This document shows, one piece after another, positions 16,542 through 25,815 of a DNA stretch of 39,854 bases. Where the stretch lies: contig JAJBBD010000273.1 in NCBI GenBank assembly GCA_020532355.1, positions 1-39,854 on the forward strand. The letters run 5' to 3'. Positions within the stretch are counted from its first letter, which is position 1; each line of letters starts with the position of its first letter. The DNA comes from Candidatus Cloacimonadota bacterium (GTDB taxonomy: Bacteria; Cloacimonadota; Cloacimonadia; Cloacimonadales; Cloacimonadaceae). The notes below the pieces were generated by a model. The model saw only the letters and a list, made by a program, of their open reading frames with translations, had not been told where the DNA came from and ran no database searches. The position numbers and the translations under genes were made by a program.

Positions 16542-17795
16542 CTACCCTTGTTCGCGGCGAATTTTTGCACCAATACCATTCAGTTTTTCTTCAATACGAT
16601 CGTATCCTCTATCAATATGATATATGCGAGATACAGTTGTGGTTCCTTCTGCAACCATGCCCGCCAAAACTAAGGCTGCGCTTGCACGCAGATCAGTAGC
16701 CATTACTTCGGCTCCACTTAGGTTTTCTACTCCTTTTATGCGTGCTATGTTATGCTGCATCTGAATATCTGCCTGTAAACGATTTAATTCCGCAATATGC
16801 ATAAAACGATCTGGAAAAACTGTGTCTTCAACAAAACTAATACCATCGGCAAGACACATAAGAACTGTGAATTGTGCTTGTAAATCGGTGGGAAAGCCTG
16901 GATGTGGAAGGGTAAGTATATTAGTAGGAGTAATATGTTTTGGTGGATTTACGGTTATCTCCGCTCCATAAATTTCCAGCTTACATCCAGCCTCTCTCAA
17001 TTTATCCAGCAATATACTCAGATGCTCGGGATTACACCCACAAACGGTCACCGGTTTGGTAGAGAGTGCAGCCGCAATAAGAAAAGTTCCGGCCTCAATT
17101 CGATCTGGAATCATCTCCATTTGTACAGGAAACAATTCATCAACACCCTCAATTGACAGTGTGGTGCTTCCCTTACCCTCGATTTTTGCACCCATTTTAT
17201 TGAGGAAGTCTATAGTGCTATCTACCTCAGGTTCCATAGCTGCATTGAACATACGAGTTTTCCCTTTTGCCAATACTGCAGCCATCAAGGCGTTTATCGT
17301 GGCTCCGACAGATGATTTTTCAAAATGTATGTCGGCTCCAGTGAGCTGATCGGCTTTTGCACTAATATAGCCATGTTCAATCTCGATATTGGCTCCTAAA
17401 GCTTCCATTGCTTTTAGATGTAAATCTACTGGGCGGGTACCAATTGCGCAGCCGCCTGGAAAAGAAACTTTAGCCTCACCTAATCGGGCTAAGAGTGGGC
17501 CCAATACATATATAGAAGCACGCATTTTACTAACCAATTCGTATGGAGCTTCGGGATAACACACATCTTTGCTATCTATGCTCATTGCTCCATTTTCATA
17601 ATCAACTCTTGCGCCAATTACACGAAGAAGATGAGCCATTGTTTTGAGATCAATAAGATTGGGCACATTTTTTAAAACGGATTTTCCAGGCGCCAAGAGG
17701 CATGCAGCCATAACAGGAAGAATTGCGTTTTTTGCGCCACTTACTTGGATTCTACCACTCAGCTCGCGATTACATTCAATGATAAACTTATCCAT
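16542..17795 (-). CDS. murA: UDP-N-acetylglucosamine 1-carboxyvinyltransferase
   Basis: Transfers enolpyruvate from PEP to UDP-GlcNAc, the first committed step of peptidoglycan synthesis, in the cytosol. The 417 residues are standard. K22 in SGAKNAILPV contacts substrate and the mobile loop GGCAIGTRPVDLH carries C116, the catalytic cysteine targeted by fosfomycin; some bacteria have Asp there, but this one does not. AGAGGAA precedes the ATG. It lies 18 bases after prmC and ends the fusA-led run; 262 bases without a gene follow. Confidence 0.96.
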   Translation of the reverse strand: MDKFIIECNRELSGRIQVSGAKNAILPVMAACLLAPGKSVLKNVPNLIDLKTMAHLLRVIGARVDYENGAMSIDSKDVCYPEAPYELVSKMRASIYVLGPLLARLGEAKVSFPGGCAIGTRPVDLHLKAMEALGANIEIEHGYISAKADQLTGADIHFEKSSVGATINALMAAVLAKGKTRMFNAAMEPEVDSTIDFLNKMGAKIEGKGSTTLSIEGVDELFPVQMEMIPDRIEAGTFLIAAALSTKPVTVCGCNPEHLSILLDKLREAGCKLEIYGAEITVNPPKHITPTNILTLPHPGFPTDLQAQFTVLMCLADGISFVEDTVFPDRFMHIAELNRLQADIQMQHNIARIKGVENLSGAEVMATDLRASAALVLAGMVAEGTTTVSRIYHIDRGYDRIEEKLNGIGAKIRREQG

Positions 17796-17813
17796 TTATT
17801 CCTCTTGGTATCA

Positions 17814-18611
17814 TTATTTATATTGAACTATCAGGAATCGATCCAATCCAGCTAAATCTTTTCCTTTTTGCAGTGTTTTAAAGCCAGCAGATTCTGTCAA
17901 GCTCAGTAATGCTGATTGCTGGTTGTACCCATGTTCAAACGCCAGAATGCCTTCATTACATAAATATTGTGGAGCTTTTGCCAAGATCCGCATATAGTAT
18001 TCTAAGCCATTTGCTCCAGCTTTTAGTGCTTTTATCGGTTCATTTTGTTTAACCCTATCATCAAGTGCATCATATTCAATTTCACTAATATAGGGAGGAT
18101 TCGATAATATTGCGCGAAACTTTGTCTGTTGCAGGGGATATAGATCGGTTCTTTCAAGATGGATGTCAAAATTTTGCTTATTGATATTGTATCTAGCAAC
18201 CTCTAGGGCATCCGGATCTATATCTGTGGCTACAATATCTAAGCTTGGCATATTGTGCTTTAGAGCAATGGAAATTGCTCCGGAGCCAACCCCAATTTCT
18301 AGTACTGTATCACTTGGATTAAGATACGTCAATAATGCTTGCACCAATACTTCGGTATCGAACCTGGGAATAAGTACACGCTCATCAACATAAAGTTCAA
18401 GCCCATAAAACCAAGCTTTATGAACAATATATTGAGGTGGTTCACCAGTTTGAAGACGTATAAGCCACTTTCTCAGAATCGCCAAATCATCATCAGAAAG
18501 TGTTTCTTGAAACGGCAATTCTGCTACTGAGCATTGCAAAAGAGAGCATAACAGAAAAGAGAAATCCGCTTCCGATACTTCCGGAAACTCTTTTCTAAGC
18601 CCATCAAGCAT
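17814..18611 (-). CDS. prmC: Peptide chain release factor N5-glutamine methyltransferase
   Basis: Methylates the glutamine of the GGQ motif in release factors with S-adenosylmethionine. The protein has a helical N-terminal domain, then VLEIGVGSGAISIAL (SAM-binding motif I) and the catalytic NPPYIS motif, followed by FEHGYNQQ. I chose the ATG at 18611 (265 residues), which overlaps the upstream stop by eight bases; a TTG at 18632 would add seven residues but overlaps the upstream gene by 29. Neither has a strong Shine-Dalgarno, so translation probably depends on coupling. prmC usually follows prfA; here it follows a signalling gene instead. Confidence 0.92.
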   Translation of the reverse strand: MLDGLRKEFPEVSEADFSFLLCSLLQCSVAELPFQETLSDDDLAILRKWLIRLQTGEPPQYIVHKAWFYGLELYVDERVLIPRFDTEVLVQALLTYLNPSDTVLEIGVGSGAISIALKHNMPSLDIVATDIDPDALEVARYNINKQNFDIHLERTDLYPLQQTKFRAILSNPPYISEIEYDALDDRVKQNEPIKALKAGANGLEYYMRILAKAPQYLCNEGILAFEHGYNQQSALLSLTESAGFKTLQKGKDLAGLDRFLIVQYK

Positions 18612-19530
18612 TAGACGATTCTGAAGATACAAGGCTTTTTACAATTCTTACAGATTTCCCTTGTTTGCCAAAGCTCAACTTATCACTAAGGTGATAAAGC
18701 ATGGCTATCCCTCTACCGTGTCCATCAATTTCCAGAAACTGCCCTTTTTTAACCGATTTCAGCCAATTTTGATACTCAAATCCATCCCCTTCATCTTCCA
18801 CAGAGATCTCAATGTTTTGCTGCAAATTGTCAACCACAAAAGCGAATTTAACTTTTCTTTGATTAATGTTTGGGTCTTGCAATCTGAGTTCAATCAGTTC
18901 TTGCAAAGCTTCATGTGAAAGAGCGCGTTCATCTAGGCTGAGATTTAGTGTCCCGTGGATAAAGGCATTATATACCATTTCATCCACACAGATAAGCAAT
19001 TCGTTTAAAACCTTAGATCCTACTTTGAAATATTGTCGCATATATGAACTAAAAATCTTGGATAAAGCAACCTTAGAGAAGTTTTTTGCTGGCATTTCGA
19101 AACAAAAGTTTGCTTTATTTAGGTGCCCAAAAAATTCTGTTTTATCATCCCTGTTACGTTTGCGAAATATTAACTCACGGATGGAGCTTACTATCTGTTT
19201 GGTGTCTATGGGTTTGCGAATAAAATCGCTAGCCCCTAAACGAATAGCCTCAATAAAATAATCGTGCTCCAGATATCCCGTCATAAGAATCACGTCCAAA
19301 TCCCGTTCAAAATCTTCGCGCACTTTACCCAGAAACTCTAATCCAGATAAACCAGGCATTTCGATATCACAGATTACCAAGTCGTATTCCTTCATGTGAA
19401 TCTTGCGTAAGGCATCACTACCACTATAGGCAGTATCTACATCATATCCGCTTATTCCGAGTATTGACCGCAGTGAATTGACAATAGCAATACTATCGTC
19501 CACTACAAGAATTTTTGCCTTATTGGACAT
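18604..19530 (-). CDS. Response regulator fused to an anti-sigma-type HATPase domain
   Basis: A 308-residue cytoplasmic signalling protein. Residues 1 to about 122 are a receiver domain with D11-D12, phospho-acceptor D55 (DLVICDIEMPGLSG) and the FIRKPID lysine loop. Residues about 150-300 form a GHKL ATPase of the RsbW/SpoIIAB kind: N-box ICVDEMVYNAFIHGTLN, G1-box VEDEGDGFEYQNW and GHGRGIAML. There is no histidine phosphorylation domain, so it probably acts as a serine kinase or binder under control of receiver phosphorylation. It begins two bases after the STAS gene, the expected substrate. It resembles the protein at 4286-5896 without the phosphatase domain. Confidence 0.88.
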   Translation of the reverse strand: MSNKAKILVVDDSIAIVNSLRSILGISGYDVDTAYSGSDALRKIHMKEYDLVICDIEMPGLSGLEFLGKVREDFERDLDVILMTGYLEHDYFIEAIRLGASDFIRKPIDTKQIVSSIRELIFRKRNRDDKTEFFGHLNKANFCFEMPAKNFSKVALSKIFSSYMRQYFKVGSKVLNELLICVDEMVYNAFIHGTLNLSLDERALSHEALQELIELRLQDPNINQRKVKFAFVVDNLQQNIEISVEDEGDGFEYQNWLKSVKKGQFLEIDGHGRGIAMLYHLSDKLSFGKQGKSVRIVKSLVSSESSNA

Positions 19531-19532
19531 AT

Positions 19533-19841
19533 TTAGCCAAGATTGACTGTAAAGAGTTGGTTCAGCTTCAGCATGCTGAATAGTTCGTACACACTGTTCG
19601 AACTGCGAACCACTTCTATCTCTCCGCCTTTTGAAATAAAATCCTTATAAAATAACAGTATCTTTCCGATTCCAGTAGAAGATATATTCCGGCAATCCAA
19701 AAGGTCAAGCTCCAATAAAGTAGCATTGCTTTGCATTACTTCGCCAAGCTTCTCTTGCAAAATATGTGCATTTTCGCTATTTAGGATACCATCAATCTTC
19801 ATTGAGGCAATGTTGTCGTTAAAGGTAAGATCAATAGTCAT
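19533..19841 (-). CDS. STAS-domain anti-sigma factor antagonist (SpoIIAA/RsbV-like)
   Basis: A 102-residue single STAS domain. I chose the ATG at 19841, preceded by a near-perfect AAAGGAG, rather than a start 25 codons upstream that would run into fusA. The core, LELDLLDCRNISSTGIGKIL, aligns with the SpoIIAA phosphorylation loop, placing S55 at the serine that partner kinases modify. It follows fusA by 64 bases and precedes the receiver-HATPase gene by two, forming a substrate-kinase pair. The target (a sigma factor, or a non-transcriptional partner) is not in the window. Confidence 0.88.
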   Translation of the reverse strand: MTIDLTFNDNIASMKIDGILNSENAHILQEKLGEVMQSNATLLELDLLDCRNISSTGIGKILLFYKDFISKGGEIEVVRSSNSVYELFSMLKLNQLFTVNLG

Positions 19842-19905
19842 AGTATTCTCCTTTGGATTTATTCTATAATGTGCATTCTTATAATTTTTATTTAGCTTGT
19901 CAAGT

Positions 19906-22017
19906 TTATTCTGCATAACCTCGTATCCTACGTATCACTTCCGTTTGTACTTGGGCAGGAGCAATCTCAAATTTTTTGAACTCAAGCGTATAAATGGCAC
20001 GTCCCTGAGAAAGGCTACGAATCCTGGTTGAATAGCCAAATATCTCAGATAAGGGAACTTCGGCTATTACTTCCTGTTGATATTCGTTGTGTTTGCGCAT
20101 AACTTCGATCTTCCCGCGTTTGGCATTGATGTCAGATATAATATCGCCCACAAAGTCTTCTGGAGATATTACCGAGAGAAGCATGATCGGTTCCATGATT
20201 ACCGGTTTTGCTTGGCGTAATCCCTTGCTAATAGCCATCGATGTGGCAATTCTAAATGCCAATTCATTTGAATCTACCGGATTATAATCACCATCCACCA
20301 GTTCAATTGCAACTCGTTCTACATTTCCGCTTATGAGTGGGCCATCCGATAGTGCCGCATAGGCCGCTTCTTCTATTGGTTTCCAATATTCTTGGGGAAT
20401 TTTATCTGGTGATACCGACACCTTAAACGAGTTTTTATTGTCATCGGTGATATTCTTGAGGAGTATTGGACTCATACGGAAAGTAACTGAAGCATAATTT
20501 CCTTTTCCATTCATTTCACGCTGGAAAACTTCGTTGATCTGAACCATCAGCGTAATGCTTTCTTTATATGATACTTGAGGATTACCCACGTTTGCGCTAA
20601 CCCCAAACTCACGTTTTATGCGATTTACAATAATATCTAGATGCAATTCCCCCATCCCCGAAATGAGCGTTTGCCCTGTATCTTTATCGATATGAACCTT
20701 AAAGGTTGGATCTTCTTCCTCCAAACGAGAAAGAGCATTGCTAAGGTTTTCTTGATCTGTCTTTGTTTTGGGCTCAATGGCTATGGAAATCACTGAATCG
20801 GGGAAATGCATTTTGGATAACGCAACTTCCATGCTGCCATCGGTAATTGTATCGCCAGTCACTAAGAATTTGGGACCAACAATAGCACCAATATCGCCAG
20901 CATGGAGGTTATCTTTATCATTCTTCTTATTGCTCATCATTTGCAAAATTCTGGCTACACGCTCCTTTTTCCCGTTAGTTACATTTACAAATGAAGCTCC
21001 CTTTTTTATGGTGCCGCTATAAACACGCACATAAATCAGACGACCCACATATTTGTCTATTTGCACCTTAAATGCCATTCCTACAAAGGGTGCATCCGGG
21101 TCTGCAGATAAATATATAGGCTCATTTGTTATAGGATTTATTGCGTGAGTATCTCCAATATCCAATGGAGAGGGCAGAAAATCGATTATTGCGTCTAAAA
21201 GTAATTGCAAACCTTTATTTTTTAATGATGAACCACAAAGCACCGGGATAAATCCGTGATCAATTGTCCCTCTGCGGATGGCACGGATAATAATCTCTGC
21301 CGGTATCTCTTCTCCCTCCAAAAATAGCATCATGAGTTCGTCGTCGTATTCGGCAATAGATTCTAGTAGGTGCTCTCGCAAGATGCTAGCTTCATCCATA
21401 ACGCTTTCGGGTATGCATTTATGGCTTATTTGTGAACCTTGAGTCAGAGGATCAAAATACCATGCTTCCATCGTAATAATATCTACTACTCCCTCAAAAC
21501 CATCTTCTCTTCCAATTGGAATATTTATAGCACAGGCTTTTGTGCTTAAACGTTCGTGTATCATCTGGATAACGCGCTCATAATCTGCACCGGTACGATC
21601 CATTTTATTGATATAAGCAATGCGGGGAACTTTATATCGATCTGCTTGATGCCAAACTGTTTCCGATTGAGGTTCCACTCCTCCAACAGCACAGAATACA
21701 CCAACCGCTCCATCCAAAACCCGCAGTGATCGCTCAACTTCGGCAGTAAAATCCACATGGCCGGGAGTATCAATAATATTGATTTGATGATCTCTCCAAG
21801 GGCAGTTGACCGTAGCTGATGTTATTGTTATTCCACGTTCTCGCTCCTGATCCATCCAATCTGTAAATGCATTTCCGTCGTGTACTTCTCCCATTTTGTG
21901 TAGAAAACCCGTGTAGAATAGAATGCGTTCGGTTGTGGTAGTCTTTCCGGCATCGATATGAGCCATTATACCGATATTTCGTATTTTTGAAAGCGGATTA
22001 TCCGCATCGCTTTTCAT
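19906..22017 (-). CDS. fusA: Elongation factor G (canonical)
   Basis: The GTPase that drives ribosomal translocation. The 703 residues have the usual five-domain plan: G1 [13 protein letters not shown], switch [16 protein letters not shown]3 IDTPGHVDF and G4 NKMD, then domain II, the [14 protein letters not shown] segment of domain III, and domain IV-V motifs including GPLISGNVE and [22 protein letters not shown] precedes the ATG. It leads a run with signalling genes, prmC and murA rather than the usual rpsL-rpsG-fusA-tuf cluster. A second, divergent EF-G is encoded at 34821-36878. Confidence 0.96.
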   Translation of the reverse strand: MKSDADNPLSKIRNIGIMAHIDAGKTTTTERILFYTGFLHKMGEVHDGNAFTDWMDQERERGITITSATVNCPWRDHQINIIDTPGHVDFTAEVERSLRVLDGAVGVFCAVGGVEPQSETVWHQADRYKVPRIAYINKMDRTGADYERVIQMIHERLSTKACAINIPIGREDGFEGVVDIITMEAWYFDPLTQGSQISHKCIPESVMDEASILREHLLESIAEYDDELMMLFLEGEEIPAEIIIRAIRRGTIDHGFIPVLCGSSLKNKGLQLLLDAIIDFLPSPLDIGDTHAINPITNEPIYLSADPDAPFVGMAFKVQIDKYVGRLIYVRVYSGTIKKGASFVNVTNGKKERVARILQMMSNKKNDKDNLHAGDIGAIVGPKFLVTGDTITDGSMEVALSKMHFPDSVISIAIEPKTKTDQENLSNALSRLEEEDPTFKVHIDKDTGQTLISGMGELHLDIIVNRIKREFGVSANVGNPQVSYKESITLMVQINEVFQREMNGKGNYASVTFRMSPILLKNITDDNKNSFKVSVSPDKIPQEYWKPIEEAAYAALSDGPLISGNVERVAIELVDGDYNPVDSNELAFRIATSMAISKGLRQAKPVIMEPIMLLSVISPEDFVGDIISDINAKRGKIEVMRKHNEYQQEVIAEVPLSEIFGYSTRIRSLSQGRAIYTLEFKKFEIAPAQVQTEVIRRIRGYAE

Positions 22018-22040
22018 AATAGTTCCTTTTTTTGCTTTAG

Positions 22041-22069
22041 ATTATATGGCAAAAGCCTCTATATGTCAG
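22041..22069 (-). promoter_or_regulatory. Sigma-70-type promoter of fusA
   Basis: Reading the reverse strand, CTGACA (22069-22064) is followed after exactly 17 bases by a perfect TATAAT (22046-22041). The predicted start site is about 17 bases before the fusA ATG, leaving room for its AAGGAA ribosome site. It would drive fusA, the STAS and response-regulator genes, prmC and murA. Confidence 0.65.
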
Positions 22070-22300
22070 TTTTCTGGGTTTAGCATTATTGTCCATAAAA
22101 ATCTATTTCAAGGATGTTTTGGGGCTTGTTTGAGTCTTTTTAAAAGCTAGAAATCAAGTTATTCTCCAGTTTATTGATGGACATTTATCTCACAATCATT
22201 TTCGAATAGAGTACAAACATGATACATATTGCTTCTGCGTAGCCTTAAGCTCTGATTAGGGTTGTTTACTCTCGAGATAGTCCTTAACAATCAGGTGTAT

Positions 22301-22325
22301 AACTATGCAAACTATAGGTAACTAT
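22301..22325. repeat. Three AACTAT direct repeats at about one helical turn
   Basis: AACTAT occurs at 22301-22306, 22310-22315 and 22320-22325, spaced 9 and 10 bases. Such phasing can mark a protein-binding site, but the unit is short and AT-rich, and it lies about 230 bases from the fusA promoter. Confidence 0.3.
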
Positions 22326-22507
22326 ACGTTCATGCGCAAGGAAGCGGAGCAGATTGCTCGCTCTACTAACTATAAATCGTACTACCCCTTTACAAACTTT
22401 CTGTTAATCATGCACTACACGATAGGCAAAAAGAAAATATAACTAGCCTCTAGCCAGTCAATAATAACGTACTGGACTAATGAAGTATTGTTTAAGTAAT
22501 ATCTATA

Positions 22508-23122
22508 TCAAAAAGCCTCTTCTAAGCCAGCTAAATCCACTTGTTCAGCTAGTGTTTTCAGTATATTTACATCTTCTAAATATTCCCCTTCCACAATAAC
22601 CGTTATTTTTCCGCCAACTTTGATAGTAAGCGTTCCGCTTTGGTTATCCGAATCATATTCTGATGTAGCATTATACCCGTTTATGCGTACTTTCTTGGTG
22701 TTGGTTGATGCCATTCCACCAAAAAGATTAGCTAAACCTGCTAGGCCTCCAGATTGTCCAATTAGGCCACCAACAACAATGCTCAATTCCAATTCTACAT
22801 CTTCCTTACTATAGGTTCCGCTTGCGGCAACTGAATTAGCACTGCCGATAATAGCTCCGGCCTGTCCCAAAGACTGCGCACTACGATCATTCAATGTAAA
22901 ACCATCAGGAGCATCTGGGATAAATTTTACCAACTCCTCCGAAAGCAACTCAGAAATCTTACTCTGTGCATAGTTAAGCTCTTCCTGTGCTTGCAATAGC
23001 TGATTGTTGCTTAGCATAACTTTAGCCTCATCAATGCTCATAATGGCCTCTTGCTTTGCCTCTTGAGCATAGCCAGTAACGATAATAGCCAGCATAGCTA
23101 TAACTAATGCTATCTGCTTCAT
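22508..23122 (-). CDS. Secreted protein of unknown function, glycine-rich core
   Basis: A 204-residue exported protein; the start at 23122 is set by AAAAGGAG six bases before it and by the signal peptide it opens (hydrophobic residues 4-16, cleavage near GYA-QEA). Residues about 22-60 form a helix. Then comes FIPDAPDGFTLNDRSAQSLG, glycine-rich GGLIGQSGGLAGLANLFGG and a C-terminal segment with KVGGKITVIVEGEYLEDVN and ILKTLAEQVDLAGLEEAF. This plan recalls an uncharacterised periplasmic family found in proteobacteria ('P.PPGW..' helix, central glycine/methionine-rich part, terminal 'ID...LE'). It follows the permease by 19 bases and is probably co-transcribed. Function unknown. Confidence 0.8.
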   Translation of the reverse strand: MKQIALVIAMLAIIVTGYAQEAKQEAIMSIDEAKVMLSNNQLLQAQEELNYAQSKISELLSEELVKFIPDAPDGFTLNDRSAQSLGQAGAIIGSANSVAASGTYSKEDVELELSIVVGGLIGQSGGLAGLANLFGGMASTNTKKVRINGYNATSEYDSDNQSGTLTIKVGGKITVIVEGEYLEDVNILKTLAEQVDLAGLEEAF

Positions 23123-23141
23123 AGTGTTCTCCTTTTTTGAG

Positions 23142-25487
23142 TTATTCTTTTGTAATGGAAGCATCTATATGTTCATCTTTATCGGTATTTTTACTGCTTT
23201 CACTAGAGTCTATAGGATCTCCGTTGACGTTATCTTCGACTCCTTCAATTAGATCAGCTTCTTCAGCTTCAGAATCAATAAGTATTTTTTGACCTGCTCG
23301 GACAAATAGCATATCCTGCGCACATGGAAAGCTCATTAAGTATTCTCCGCCATCCTTGCGCATCTTTTTGAGCGAAAGCCCCAAAATAATAAGGTCTGCA
23401 TCACAAGATACACCTTGCATCAAATCAGAAAGTTTCTCCTCCGGACTCTTTTCGATATGCTGGATATTACCTCGGGAGATTGGCAATCTTCCACTGCTAA
23501 TTTGTTCTTCTAACCGACTTGCAGTAACACTACCTCTTGCCACCACATCAAATACACGAATTTGGCAATCTCGCCACTCTGGATGCCCAATTAGAATATA
23601 GGCTAAAAGAATCATCAGATTTGCATTACGGTAGTCTCCGGATGTTAACCAAATATCGATTCGGCTGCGAAAACCAAAATGTCGCGTTCCGCTTCGCAAA
23701 ATCAAAGAATTCAAACCAGTAACTGCAGTAAAATAACATCCGTCAATAATGGGTGGAATTTCCTCTTTGTTATCTTTGTAATAATTGAAGAGAATACTGT
23801 TGTTTTCCATTCCCGTTATTCCGGGTATCTGTACAATCTGGGCTACCGCTGTCTTGAATGTAGGCGCTACAATAGTATCTACATAGAACCCTGCCGAACT
23901 AATTTGCGATTGATTGATAAGGTTCTGTAAAATCTTTTTGGATTCGTTATTAGTGGCCAAATTCAATGGTCCTTTAATAAAATGAATATAAGAACCAAAA
24001 CCGTAGTGATGGCTGAGCCAGCGCAAGAGATTGAAAACTGCTACCCTGTCTTCGGAATATTGGGTCAATGCAACAATTGAGGGACGCCAATTTGACATAT
24101 CTGGAGCGGCATTACGTTTTTGAATGGCAATTTGTAACTTTCTGGTGCTTTGAAACAAAACTCCCCGAAATACCATCGCCAAGTTTCGTTCGCCTTTCTT
24201 TGTTTTATTAAGCCACATATAGATGCCAGACATCACCAATATTGACGCCAAAGCATAGCCAGGTTGCATCATAAACATCATCAGAAAACATGCCAGTGCT
24301 CCAACTAATGAAAAATACCATTTGGTTTTGAAGGTAGGACGGTATGATGGGTTTCCAGCGAAATGCTCAAGGAAACTGATTAGGCATAAGGTGCCGTAGG
24401 TTATCATGAAGAACATACTGATGATCTGCGCAACAAAGTCTACATCACCCATTGCCAAAAACACAAACACTATAGCAGCCGTAATCCATGTGGCATTTAC
24501 GGGTTCATTCGAATCTCCCACTCCTCTACTGAGAAATTTATTCCAACCTATAGAAGGAAAAAACTTATCTGAACTGAGTGCTTGTAAGGTTCTGGGAGCA
24601 ACAAGAAAAGAGCCTAAAGAAGAGGATAAAGTTGCTGCCCCTAAGCCAATAAATACGGAAGGACCCCATGCCGAAATTCTGCTAAGGATAAATTGATCTG
24701 AGGCCAGATCAGCAGGTGTTGCGCTTTTACTTAGTTTAAATACTAAAAGTATATAGACTGCCAGACCGGTTAATGTGGCAGCTAAAGTTCCCAAAGGTAT
24801 GGATTTTCGCGGATCCCTCAGATCACCCGAAAGCCCTACTCCCGCCGTCATACCTGTAAAAGCCGGAAACACTATGGCAAATACCTTGAAGAAATTATGG
24901 GGGTTTTCTACTGTGTCAAACAATCCAATGCTATGCCCTTCCGATAAAAGACCTTTCCCAGTGAATATCAATACTAAAGAAATTCCTAATGTTACTACAA
25001 TCCCCATCAATGCTCCCACGCCAATTGACGCACCCTTGCGGGAAAGAATTAGCGTTAGAATTACCGCAACAGGAATTGAAATCATACGCGCATCGGGAAT
25101 ATATCCGGTAAGATTTGCAATATATGGAAATAGAGGTCTAAACGCTTCAGCAAAAGCTATTAGATAAAAAGCGACCGATATTGCCTGTGATAAGTACAGG
25201 GATATCCCAATTGTTCCACCTAAAGTTGAACCAAATGATCGGCTTATAATGTAGTATTCACCACCTCCACGAACCTTTAGATTTGTGGCAATCTCAGCAA
25301 TCGCTAAACCGGTGGGGATTGTAATAATGTGACCAATCAATACTATCAATAAGCTTCCGGCAAGACCTACATTGCCAACAGCATATCCGAAGCGCAAAAA
25401 CATTACGGCACCAAGAATGGTGCTTATTGCAGCTAAAAAAACTGGAGCAGTACCAAAACCGTGACCGCTCTTTTTCTGATCGGGCAT
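23142..25487 (-). CDS. Cation-chloride-cotransporter-like APC superfamily permease
   Basis: A 781-residue inner-membrane transporter. Residues about 10-440 hold some 11-12 hydrophobic spans, beginning APVFLAAISTILGAVMFLRF and VRGGGEYYIISRSFG, which resemble the first helices of SLC12 (Na-K-Cl and K-Cl) cotransporters more than ordinary amino-acid permeases. Residues about 440-730 are a soluble C-terminal domain like that of eukaryotic and bacterial SLC12 proteins, with CDADLIILGLSL near its end. The last 50 or so residues are acidic and probably disordered. GGGGAG precedes the ATG. Ion or solute specificity is not readable; amino acid-cation symport is the alternative. Confidence 0.85.
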   Translation of the reverse strand: MPDQKKSGHGFGTAPVFLAAISTILGAVMFLRFGYAVGNVGLAGSLLIVLIGHIITIPTGLAIAEIATNLKVRGGGEYYIISRSFGSTLGGTIGISLYLSQAISVAFYLIAFAEAFRPLFPYIANLTGYIPDARMISIPVAVILTLILSRKGASIGVGALMGIVVTLGISLVLIFTGKGLLSEGHSIGLFDTVENPHNFFKVFAIVFPAFTGMTAGVGLSGDLRDPRKSIPLGTLAATLTGLAVYILLVFKLSKSATPADLASDQFILSRISAWGPSVFIGLGAATLSSSLGSFLVAPRTLQALSSDKFFPSIGWNKFLSRGVGDSNEPVNATWITAAIVFVFLAMGDVDFVAQIISMFFMITYGTLCLISFLEHFAGNPSYRPTFKTKWYFSLVGALACFLMMFMMQPGYALASILVMSGIYMWLNKTKKGERNLAMVFRGVLFQSTRKLQIAIQKRNAAPDMSNWRPSIVALTQYSEDRVAVFNLLRWLSHHYGFGSYIHFIKGPLNLATNNESKKILQNLINQSQISSAGFYVDTIVAPTFKTAVAQIVQIPGITGMENNSILFNYYKDNKEEIPPIIDGCYFTAVTGLNSLILRSGTRHFGFRSRIDIWLTSGDYRNANLMILLAYILIGHPEWRDCQIRVFDVVARGSVTASRLEEQISSGRLPISRGNIQHIEKSPEEKLSDLMQGVSCDADLIILGLSLKKMRKDGGEYLMSFPCAQDMLFVRAGQKILIDSEAEEADLIEGVEDNVNGDPIDSSESSKNTDKDEHIDASITKE

Positions 25488-25815
25488 ATCAAACTCCCCA
25501 ATAACAAATTCTACTACTTCTGTGCTTTTGAAACAGAATTATCCAATGTGTCAAGATATTTCTCTGCCTCAAACCCTATTCTAAATACGTATGAAAGAAT
25601 TGTGCTAATGGGATAGTTTGATAGAATAGATAGAGAATTCAGGGTATGCAGTGTTCCATTGATTCATGTGGATGCGTAGGTATAAGAAATACTATGTCAA
25701 GCTATCAAACCGGCATATAGTCCTCATTTGCGTATTATGAGAAACCTACAACGATCTTTCTATAAATATAGCCAATGGAAATGCTTTCTATTCTTGACCA
25801 ATATATTGTGATTTC
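25488..25815. other. Intergenic region upstream of the permease
   Basis: These 328 bases contain no recognisable gene. A reverse-strand TTGACA (25554-25549) could be a -35 for the permease but has no good -10 at normal distance. Three GATAG repeats (25612, 25620 and 25629) are noted without interpretation. Confidence 0.5.

Larger units (their letters stand above)
22018..22507. other. Intergenic region upstream of fusA
   Basis: These 490 bases lie between two reverse-strand genes. Near fusA there is a good promoter (22041-22069). Farther away, a triplet of AACTAT repeats occurs at 22301-22325. I see no coding region, tRNA or T-tract terminator for the gene ending at 22508. Confidence 0.6.

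Noticed and set aside
19842-19916. 25-codon N-terminal extension of the STAS protein
   Set aside because: The ATG at 19841 has a near-perfect AAAGGAG; the extension overlaps fusA and would add residues outside the STAS fold.
25612-25633. Three GATAG repeats upstream of dgt and the permease
   Set aside because: The units are five bases long in AT-rich DNA and no partner site supports a function.
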